DNA from: Alphaproteobacteria bacterium
GTDB taxonomy: Bacteria; Pseudomonadota; Alphaproteobacteria; Bin95
DNA: 21,621 nucleotides
NCBI GenBank assembly: GCA_022822125.1
Contig: JAJECF010000180.1
Coordinates: 1 to 21,621 of the forward strand
Direction: 5' to 3'
A program made the position numbers and the translations under genes. Below the pieces are notes generated by a model. The model was not told where the DNA came from and searched no databases. It worked only from the letters and a program-made list of their open reading frames with translations. Numbering within the stretch: position 1 is the stretch's first letter; each line of letters begins with the position of its first letter. Below, one piece after another: positions 15,605 to 21,621 of the stretch.

Positions 15605-16582
15605 CTACGGAATCAGCTGCTTGTCCAGCATGGCGTGGACGCCCTGCTGCTGGTTCACCAACTGCGTGATGCGCAGGTCGCAGGCCAGGCTGCACAGCAT
15701 ATAGGCGTCCTCCCGCGACAGGTTGGACCGCAGGCAGATGAAATCGATCATCCGGCTGAGCGCCATGCGGGCGGCCCGGTCGAGCGAGGCGTCGAAGGCG
15801 AACTGGATCCACCGCTCCGCCGTTTCCGCCATCGGCGCCGCCAGCGCCATGTCCTTGCGCAGCGTGAGGCGGAAGCGCCCGTTGAGCGCCGTTTCCACGG
15901 CCGTCAGGCACACTTCCCCGTCGCCCTGCACAGCATGGCCGTCGCCGCAGGAAAACAGCGCGCCCTCCGCAAACACAGGCAGGTAGAGCACAGAGCCGGC
16001 GGTCAGCTCCTTGCAGTCGATATTGCCGCCAAAGGCGCGCGGCTGGATCGTGCTCACCATGCCCCAATGCGCCGGCGGCGCGTTGCCCATCACGCCGAAA
16101 AACGGCCGGCAGGCGAGCGTCCCGCCCCAGGGCATGCGGGCCTCGCCGGCCTCCCGGTCCAGCGGGATCGTGACCATCCGCCCTTCCGGAAATTCGTCCG
16201 GCAGGGCGCCGCCGAGCGGCCGGATGGCGTTCCATCCCCAGTCGGTCCCGAGCTGGACCTCCAGAATGTCGATCTGCAGCACATCGCCCGGAACGGCGCC
16301 GGCGACGGCGACCGGCCCGGTCAGGATATGTCCGGAGCCGAGCGGGCGCGGCGTCTCGGCATGGATGCGGCGCAAGGCGTCCGGGACCTCGAAGCCCGGC
16401 CCCGGAAGGGCGTCCGGCGCGCCGGAGACGGTCTCGATCTCGATCTCCGCGCCGCTTTCCACGGTCAGCGCGGGTCTCAGCCGGGCGTCGAAGAAGCCCC
16501 AATGCACGGTGTCGGGCGCGGCAGGCAGTCGGTCAGGCATGGGCGGCAGGTCCGGCTTCGGTTCGTGCGGCCGATACTGCAC
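15605..16582 (-). CDS. Acetamidase/formamidase family protein
   Basis: A 325-residue member of the FmdA/AmdA family, hydrolysing short amides such as formamide or acetamide to ammonia and the acid. Family features are VHWGFFDARLRPAL at the start of the core, SGHILTGPVAVAGAVPGDVLQIDILEV, FFGVMGNAPPAHWG (with PPAHWG), GGNIDCKELTAGSVLYLPVF and GDGHAVQGDGEVCLTAVE. The C-terminus includes IDFICLRSNLSREDAYMLCSLACDLRITQLVN, conserved in the family. The annotated start is a GTG without a Shine-Dalgarno; an ATG at 16540 (MPDRLPAAPDTVHWG) is equally likely. It lies 39 bases after the exonuclease-DUF294 gene and is probably co-transcribed. The natural substrate is unknown. Confidence 0.88.
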   Translation of the reverse strand: MQYRPHEPKPDLPPMPDRLPAAPDTVHWGFFDARLRPALTVESGAEIEIETVSGAPDALPGPGFEVPDALRRIHAETPRPLGSGHILTGPVAVAGAVPGDVLQIDILEVQLGTDWGWNAIRPLGGALPDEFPEGRMVTIPLDREAGEARMPWGGTLACRPFFGVMGNAPPAHWGMVSTIQPRAFGGNIDCKELTAGSVLYLPVFAEGALFSCGDGHAVQGDGEVCLTAVETALNGRFRLTLRKDMALAAPMAETAERWIQFAFDASLDRAARMALSRMIDFICLRSNLSREDAYMLCSLACDLRITQLVNQQQGVHAMLDKQLIP

Positions 16583-16621
16583 CGGACAGCGCCGTCATTT
16601 CCAGTTTCGCGCTGAGCCGGA

Positions 16622-18751
16622 TTAGCCGAACACCGGCATGCCCAGCACGCCCCGCACCCGGTCCACCTGTTCCAGCGCCCAGCGGAATTGCCGTTGCTTC
16701 GGGGCGGACATTTCCTTCGGCGCCACCGAATTGCCGTGGGGGATGCCGCGGCCGATGTCCCGGAGCTGCTGGGCGAGGATTTCGTCGAGCAGGATGCGGT
16801 GCGCCTCGACGAGATGGCCGATGGCCTCCCGGTCGCTGTCCGCCAGCGCGCCGGCCGCGTTCAGCCGCCCCGGCGTCGAACGGTCCCGGATACCGTGTCG
16901 GATCGCGAGGATCCGCGCTGCCGAGAAGATCGGCATGATCCCGTGGCGCTTGGCGTCCAGGCGGCCCTGTTTCAGCCTGAGCCGCCCGAACATGCCCAGC
17001 GGCGAGGCGAAATCGACGGCGTTGGCGCGGAGCGCGATCTGGAAGGCGCGCGCCCCGGAAGCCATATCCAGAGCCTCGCCATGCAATTGCTCGCCGAGCG
17101 CTGCATCGCCGTAAACGGAGACGCCGTCGAAGAAAATGTCGCAATTGAGGACATCCTCCGGCAGCGAACGCCCGATCCATCCCCTCACTTTCCGGCGCCA
17201 GCGGTCGAGGTCCATCCGCCATTCGGCGTTCCGGGCCATGACGCCGCCCTTGCAATAGGCGACGCCTGCGCCGTCCAGAATGTCGGCCAGCCGGCGCCCC
17301 AATTCCTCGAACCACCGGTCCTCCGGCCCGCCGGGAGCGCCCGAGCCGTAAACGACGGCATTGTCCTGGTCCATGGCGAGCAGGCTTTCGCCGCGTCCGC
17401 CCGAGCCGAGGATCAGCACGGCGAACGGGGCGGGCGGCGGTCCGAAGCCTTCCGCCGCCATGTCGCGTTCGGCCAGTTCCGCTGCGCGCCGGGTGAGCGC
17501 GCGGAGCTCGCGCGAGACGACCGAGGCGACAATGCGCGCATCCACTTCTTCTGCGGCGAGGCCGCCCGCAACCCTGGTCAGGTTCGCCCAGGCCCTGCCA
17601 AGGTCGCCCGGCGCCTCCGCATGGTCGATTTCGCTTGCAAGGAAGACCGCATCGCCGGCGCGCTGCTTCAGCAGGTCGCGGGCGCTGACGGCGCCAACAA
17701 GGCTCCCGTCTTCCGACACGACGCCCAGATGGCGGAATCCGCCCGTAGTCATCAGCGTGTTGGCGCGGTAGAGGAACTCCGAAGCCGGGATCGTCACCAC
17801 CGGCCGGGCGGCGAAGCGGTCCACGGCCTCGTTCAGCGCCGCGGCCCCGAGGGCGTGGATGGCGCGGGCGATATCCCTCTCGGTCAGGATGCCGGGTTCG
17901 GCGCCTGCGCCGGACGACACGAACACCGAGCTGATTTTCCTTTCGGTGAGCAGCCCGAGAGCATCGCCGAGGCGCATGGCGGGCTCCACCATCGCAGGCG
18001 GCGTGGACATGATATCCGCCACGCGGTGCCGGAACGGGAAGCTGTCCACGCGGGCGAAGGCGCTCAAATCCGTATGGCGCGCCCGGTCGGCGGCAATGAC
18101 GGGGTGCCATCCGGCCTTCGCCTCCTCGTCCGCCTGCGAGGTGAGCGCCAGGCAGGCCCGCTCCGCCTGGGCCAGCGTCGAAATGGCCCTGTCGGCCAGA
18201 TGCGGAACCAGGGCGGCATAGACCGCCGCCGCAGCGCGGGCGTCGCCGAGCGCGCTGTGCCGGCCCTCGATTTCGATCCCGAGCCGCCCGGCTATGGCGT
18301 CGAGCGAGGGAGCCGGCAGGCGGAAGCCGGCGACCGAGGCAAGCTGGCGAATGCAGAGCGAGCGGTGAGGGCGCCAGGGAATGCCGCACCGGGCGTGCTC
18401 GGCCCTGAGCATGGCGAGGTCGAAACCGATGGCGTAGCCGATCGCGACCCGCGCGCCGATCCAGTCCGCAAGCGCCGGCAGGGCCTCGCTTGCCGTCTCC
18501 GCCGTGCGGACATCCTCGTCCGAGATGCCGTGAACCGCCGTGGATGACGGCGGAATGGGCATATCGGGATCGACCGTCCGGTCGAAACTCTCGCCGGCGA
18601 GGACGGCGCAACCCTTCAGCGCCACGGCGCCGATCTGGACGATCCGGTCCCTGTCCGTGTCGAGACCGGTGGTCTCGGTATCAAGCGCGACGGCTTCCAG
18701 CGACGCCAGCGGGATAGCGCCCGATCCCGCATCTTCCTTCCGGTCCACCAT
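16622..18751 (-). CDS. DEDDh exonuclease - CBS pair - DUF294 nucleotidyltransferase-like fusion
   Basis: This 709-residue three-module protein has, at residues about 15-185, a DNA polymerase III epsilon-like exonuclease with all five DEDDh residues: Asp24/Glu26 in LDTETTGLD, Asp111 in IGFDLAML, and His165 and Asp170 in HSALGDA. Residues about 245-365 are two CBS repeats (DIMSTPPAMVEP, GILTERDIARAI, LVGAVSARDLL) that usually bind adenine nucleotides. Residues about 440-575 are a GlnD-like DUF294 nucleotidyltransferase with GSGGRGE (449-455) and DQDN (461-464), and a DUF294 C-terminal helical domain follows. A signalling or nucleotide-metabolism role is inferred; no substrate is known. ATG 18751 is 60 bases past the NTF2-like gene. 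Confidence 0.88.
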   Translation of the reverse strand: MVDRKEDAGSGAIPLASLEAVALDTETTGLDTDRDRIVQIGAVALKGCAVLAGESFDRTVDPDMPIPPSSTAVHGISDEDVRTAETASEALPALADWIGARVAIGYAIGFDLAMLRAEHARCGIPWRPHRSLCIRQLASVAGFRLPAPSLDAIAGRLGIEIEGRHSALGDARAAAAVYAALVPHLADRAISTLAQAERACLALTSQADEEAKAGWHPVIAADRARHTDLSAFARVDSFPFRHRVADIMSTPPAMVEPAMRLGDALGLLTERKISSVFVSSGAGAEPGILTERDIARAIHALGAAALNEAVDRFAARPVVTIPASEFLYRANTLMTTGGFRHLGVVSEDGSLVGAVSARDLLKQRAGDAVFLASEIDHAEAPGDLGRAWANLTRVAGGLAAEEVDARIVASVVSRELRALTRRAAELAERDMAAEGFGPPPAPFAVLILGSGGRGESLLAMDQDNAVVYGSGAPGGPEDRWFEELGRRLADILDGAGVAYCKGGVMARNAEWRMDLDRWRRKVRGWIGRSLPEDVLNCDIFFDGVSVYGDAALGEQLHGEALDMASGARAFQIALRANAVDFASPLGMFGRLRLKQGRLDAKRHGIMPIFSAARILAIRHGIRDRSTPGRLNAAGALADSDREAIGHLVEAHRILLDEILAQQLRDIGRGIPHGNSVAPKEMSAPKQRQFRWALEQVDRVRGVLGMPVFG

Positions 18752-18811
18752 GGCTGAACCCGGTCGTTTCGGTTCAGGACAAGCGGGGCGGCGGGCTCTG
18801 CCCCGGCTCCG

Positions 18812-19201
18812 TCAGGCGGCGCGGGCCTCGAACAACGGACGGGCCGTCTTGGCGTAGGTGTGCTTGGCGACGATCCTGCCGCCTTCGACATGCAGCAGGT
18901 CGAGGCCGCGCCAGGCGCTGCAACGCTCGGGCGTGGTGAGCACGCAGGACCAGGAAATCATCGCCTTGCCCTCCTCCGGGTCGAGGAACAGGTCCTCCTC
19001 CTCGAAGCGCACCTTTCCGAATTTGCCGGCGAACATCGGCTCGAACGCCGCGCGGATCGCCTCCTTGCCCTCGTGCCGGACGCCGTGGAATTCGTCATAG
19101 ACCGCGTCCTCGGCAAACCGGGCCATGACGCCGTCGAGATCGTCGCGGTTGAAGGCGTCGGTGAAGTTGAGCGTGATGTCCTTGAGCTCGTCGCGGGTCA
19201 T
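18812..19201 (-). CDS. NTF2-like (SnoaL-type) protein
   Basis: A 129-residue cone-fold protein of the nuclear transport factor 2-like group. ITLNFTDAFNRDDLDGVMARFAEDAVYDEFHG is the typical opening helix, followed by EGKEAIRAAFEPMF and the beta-rich half ending WRGLDLLHVEGGRIVAKHTYAK. Such proteins are ketosteroid-isomerase-like enzymes, hydratases or partner subunits, and the family alone does not define a reaction. GGGAGGA lies about 7 bases before the ATG. It is 34 bases from the LLM monooxygenase, whose reaction product it may handle; this is inference. Confidence 0.85.
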   Translation of the reverse strand: MTRDELKDITLNFTDAFNRDDLDGVMARFAEDAVYDEFHGVRHEGKEAIRAAFEPMFAGKFGKVRFEEEDLFLDPEEGKAMISWSCVLTTPERCSAWRGLDLLHVEGGRIVAKHTYAKTARPLFEARAA

Positions 19202-19235
19202 CGAGAGTCCTCCCGGGCAGGGGTTGCAGGCTGCA

Positions 19236-20369
19236 TTATAGCCGTTCGGCCGGGGCGAAGGGGCGGCGCTGGCCGGCGGCTTCCATCAGCGGCATCACCT
19301 CCTCGATCCACTGGCGGCACTCGCCGAGATAGTCCACCCAGGAGAGCAGCAGCCCGTCCACGCCCATATCCGAAAGCCGCTCCAGCTCCTCCACGATGTC
19401 TTCCGGCGCGCCCACCAGGGGGTAGCCGCCGTGCCCGGCCTTGAAGTGGAAGCGGAAGGCGTCCATCACCGCCGGTTCCAGCGTGCCGGACTGGACGCCG
19501 AAGATGTCCAGCATGTTGGCGACCGCGATATCGTCGCCGCGCTCGACGACATAATGGTGGAGATAGTCCCGGGCCTCGCGCCGCGTCGGGCGGCAGACGA
19601 CATAGCCGTGGATCCAGCATTGCGAGGAGCGCCCGAGATCGGCGGCCATGGCCTTGAGACGGGCGATCTGCGCCCGGTCGCTGCCCTCGTCCTTCTGGCG
19701 CAGCATGACGAAATTCATGTCGGCATGGGCGGCGGAGAACGCCTGCCCGGCGGGCGAACTGCCGGCGTTCATAATCGGCGGCCTCGGGCGCTGCAGGGGC
19801 TTCGGCTCGCTCCAGAGCGCCTTGCCGCTGAAGAACCGCCCGTCGAGATCGAACGGCTCCCGCTCGCTCCAGAGGCGCTTCACCAGCGCGAGCCACTCTT
19901 GGGCATAGGCGTAGCGGTCGTCATGGGCGCGCATGTCGAGGCCGAACATGTCGAACTCGTTCTTGAACCAGCCGGCGACGAGGTTGAGCGCAAAGCGCCC
20001 GCCGGAGATATGGTCCACGGTTGCGGCCATCTTCGCTGCGGCGACGGGATGGAGCAGCGGCGCGTGGACGGTCGAGAAGACGGTTGCGTGCGCGGTCTCG
20101 GCCGCGATGCCGGCCGCCCAGGTCAGGCTCTCGAAGGTCCGGTTGTTGAAATCGGTCTCGCCGCCATAGCCCTTCCAGCGACCGACCGGCAGCAGCGCCT
20201 CGAAACCGGCGGCGTCCGCCATGCGAGCGAGCGCCCGGTTGTCCTCCCATGTCATCGGCCAGGCGCCGTCCGCCGTGGTCACGGTGGAGCCGTGTGAGCA
20301 GTTGAACGCCATCACGCCGAGCTTGATGCGGTTGTCGTTGAACAGCGGGCTCCGGCGCGCGTTGCTCAT
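19236..20369 (-). CDS. LLM-class FMN-dependent monooxygenase, RutA/SsuD-like
   Basis: This 377-residue luciferase-like flavin monooxygenase is full length for the RutA/SsuD/SfnG group. LGVMAFNCSHGSTVTTADG opens the barrel, then RMADAAGFEALLPVGRWKGYGG, VFSTVHAPLLHPVAAAKMAATVDHISGGRFALNLVAGW and AHDDRYAYAQEWLALVKRLW. The WKGYGGETDFNNRTFE segment is shared with pyrimidine and sulfone monooxygenases, but the substrate is not decided by it. An external flavin reductase is expected; none lies in the window. The ATG start overlaps the stop of the CoA-transferase in ATGA, so the two were co-translated; if that gene is broken, expression of this one may have changed. Confidence 0.85.
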   Translation of the reverse strand: MSNARRSPLFNDNRIKLGVMAFNCSHGSTVTTADGAWPMTWEDNRALARMADAAGFEALLPVGRWKGYGGETDFNNRTFESLTWAAGIAAETAHATVFSTVHAPLLHPVAAAKMAATVDHISGGRFALNLVAGWFKNEFDMFGLDMRAHDDRYAYAQEWLALVKRLWSEREPFDLDGRFFSGKALWSEPKPLQRPRPPIMNAGSSPAGQAFSAAHADMNFVMLRQKDEGSDRAQIARLKAMAADLGRSSQCWIHGYVVCRPTRREARDYLHHYVVERGDDIAVANMLDIFGVQSGTLEPAVMDAFRFHFKAGHGGYPLVGAPEDIVEELERLSDMGVDGLLLSWVDYLGECRQWIEEVMPLMEAAGQRRPFAPAERL

Positions 20370-21358
20370 GGCTCTGCGGCCGTCGCGGTTGCGCCCGCCT
20401 CGATCAGCGCCCGGATTTCCGTCGGGTCGAGCCCCGCCTCGCGCAGCACTTCCTCGCTGTGCTGGCCGGCCTGCGGGGCCTGCAGGCGAATCGAGCCCGG
20501 CGTTTTCGAGAAGGATACCGGCGGGCGCATGTGGACGAGCCGGCCTTCCGAGGGATGGTCGAGGGTCTGGAAAAAGTCGACCGCCTGCAGATGCGGGTCG
20601 TCGAACAGCGTTTCGGGAGAGTGCATCCGCATGCAGGGAATGTCCGCGGCCTCCAGTTCCGACAGCCAGTCCGCCGTCGTCCGGCTGCGCATGATGCCGG
20701 CTAGGATCCGGTACAGCGCCTCGATATTCCGCGACCGGCCGGCCATGTCTGCGAAGCGCCCGTCGTCGGAGAGCTCCGGCTGTCCCGCGATCTCGAAGAA
20801 GCGGCGCCAGTGGCGGTCGTTGTAGGGCAGCACGCAGAGATGCCCGTCTGCGGTTTCGTGCGGGCGGCGCCAGGGCGTCAGCAGGCGCTCATAGCCGGCG
20901 GGCCCGAGCGGTGGGTCGAAGACGCGCCCCTGCTGGTGCTCGTTCATCACGAAGGAAGCGAAACACTCGAACATGCCGCAATGGATTTCCTGCCCCTCGC
21001 CGGTCCGGGCGCGGTGGTGGAGCGCCATCAGGATCGAGAAGAGCGCGAACAGGCCGCTGGTCTTGTCGGCCAGCACCGTCGGGGCATAGCGCGGCGCGCC
21101 GCCCGTTTGCGCGCCTTCCAGCCAGGCGAGCCCGGAGACGCCCTGGATGAGATCGTCATAGGCGGGCTTGTCAGCATAGGGGCCGTCCTTGCCGAAGCCG
21201 ACGGCGGTGCAATAGACGATGTCCGGGCGGTGCTCGGATATGGCTGCATAGTCGATGCCGAGCCGGGCGGCCGGCTTCGGGCGCATATTGTGGATGAAGA
21301 CGTCGGCCGTGCGCGCCAGCCGGCAGAGCGCCTCGCGGCCCGCAGGCTGCTTCAGGTG
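20366..21358 (-). pseudogene. CaiB/BaiF-type CoA-transferase, 5'-truncated
   Basis: This is the C-terminal three-quarters of a family III CoA-transferase. Recognisable blocks are QPAGREALCRLARTADVFIHNMRPKPAARLGIDY, DIVYCTAVGFGKDGPYADKPAYDDLIQG, APTVLADKTSGLFALFSILMAL (Asp in ADK is the expected covalent residue) and RTGEGQEIHCGMFE. The family normally begins about 60 residues earlier with a G-V-R-V-L-D-L start and a NRGKRS..LDLK block. Here homology stops at LKQPAG (about 21357) and the reading frame runs into an inverted repeat, so the gene is interrupted, not merely cut by the window edge. An internal ATG at 21286 could start a shortened product lacking the N-terminal CoA-binding part. Stop overlaps the LLM gene in ATGA. 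Confidence 0.78.
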
Positions 21359-21361
21359 TAA

Positions 21362-21489
21362 CCGTTCGGGTCCCGGGGGGACGGAACACAGGCGGTCGCT
21401 ACTGGAGTGATGCAGTCCCGAGGGAAGCCGGGACTTTCCGATCGTTCACCCCGCCCTTTCGCCGCGCTCATCCCCCGGGACCCGAACGG
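21362..21489. repeat. 128-bp segment bounded by an 18-bp perfect inverted repeat
   Basis: CCGTTCGGGTCCCGGGGG (21362-21379) and its exact reverse complement (21472-21489) bound a 128-base segment without a long ORF. The inner part holds a small hairpin (TCCCG ... CGGGA, 21416-21433). Flanking TA dinucleotides (21359-21360 and 21491-21492) are compatible with a TA target. The segment starts within 5 bases of where the CoA-transferase homology ends. It could be a miniature element or part of a larger mobile unit. Confidence 0.6.
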
Positions 21490-21492
21490 ATA

Positions 21493-21621
21493 TTGCGCCA
21501 GGCAAAGTCCTGGAGAGGAGGATGCGATGAACTGAAACCTCTCGTAGCGATCCAGCGGGTTCGACTCCCGCCCGGCAAAGGCGCAGCCAGCCAGCCGGAA
21601 GCGAGTCTTGCATGGCGTGCG
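21493..21621 (+). mobile_element. Group II intron 5' region (partial, runs out of window)
   Basis: The sequence resembles domain I of bacterial group II introns. A 5' TTGCGCCAGG-like end (consensus GUGYG) forms a closing stem TGCGCC (21494-21499) with GGCGCA (21580-21585). Inside, CCAGG/CCTGG (21498-21502 with 21509-21513) and GAGAGG/CCTCTC (21513-21518 with 21538-21543) are further stems. GCGCAGCC followed by GGAAGCGAGTCTTGCATGG recalls domain I of several proteobacterial introns. The first base differs from the GUGYG rule, and the encoded maturase would lie beyond the window. The family is recognised from memory only. Confidence 0.5.

Noticed and set aside
16533..18611. Open frames of 692 and 619 codons over the exonuclease-DUF294 gene
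   Set aside because: They are Arg/Gly/Pro-rich shadows of a gene with intact motifs in the correct frame; they show no family features.
21555..21571. tRNA T-arm look-alike (GCGGG-TTCGACT-CCCGC)
   Set aside because: The stem and 7-base loop match a T-arm, but no acceptor, D or anticodon arm fits upstream. It is better explained as a hairpin in the intron-like sequence.

Overview
The window is high-GC DNA with the gene content and codon use of an alphaproteobacterium, probably Rhodospirillales-like. Pointers are an ErpA-Xth pair, an alphaproteobacterial-type ornithine/lysine decarboxylase, a PhaR-type PHA regulator, a partly aerobic-type corrin ring gene cluster, and dispersed intergenic repeats of a kind common in that class. 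No rRNA, tRNA or CRISPR array was found.

Layout. 1-1061 is mobile-element debris: the 3' end of an IS1595-family transposase (+) and a truncated tyrosine recombinase (-) whose HxxR arginine is now histidine. 1118-3475 (-) holds housekeeping genes: xth, an ErpA/IscA-type Fe-S carrier, and a type III PLP ornithine/lysine decarboxylase with a long structured leader. 3887-8832 (+) is a tight five-gene cobalamin ring operon (cobH, cobL, cobI, a cbiG-cobJ fusion, cobM), in which each of the four junctions is a 4-nt GTGA overlap with a GTG start. 8735-11348 (-) is a PHA block read phaC, phaB, then a Nudix hydrolase, preceded by a small ORF overlapping the phaC start. 11429-13393 (+) carries a NYN-domain ribonuclease-like protein and phaR. 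13406-15378 (-) is a two-gene unit: a 3-hydroxybenzoate/salicylate-type flavin monooxygenase and an LLM-class oxidoreductase. 15605-21358 (-) holds an acetamidase/formamidase, a DEDDh exonuclease-CBS-DUF294 fusion, an NTF2-like protein, a second LLM monooxygenase and a 5'-truncated CaiB/BaiF CoA-transferase. 21359-21621 is a new boundary: an 18-bp perfect inverted repeat bounding 128 bp, then what looks like the 5' end of a group II intron.

How genes work together. The cob operon covers C-20, C-17, C-11 and C-5/C-15 methylation and the final methyl shift, but not C-1 methylation, macrocycle reduction or a CobG/CobZ oxygenase, so the rest must lie elsewhere. PhaC, PhaB and PhaR form a polyhydroxyalkanoate module, and a TGC-rich palindrome upstream of phaB is a plausible PhaR operator. 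The last minus-strand genes look like a degradation or salvage cluster of unknown substrate.

The observations most worth a second look are the decarboxylase leader, which encodes an IRRRTTH motif recalling the ornithine-sensing SpeFL arrest peptide; the small ORF before phaC; and the inverted repeat plus intron-like element that cuts the CoA-transferase. All calls come from reading the sequence, without database searches.
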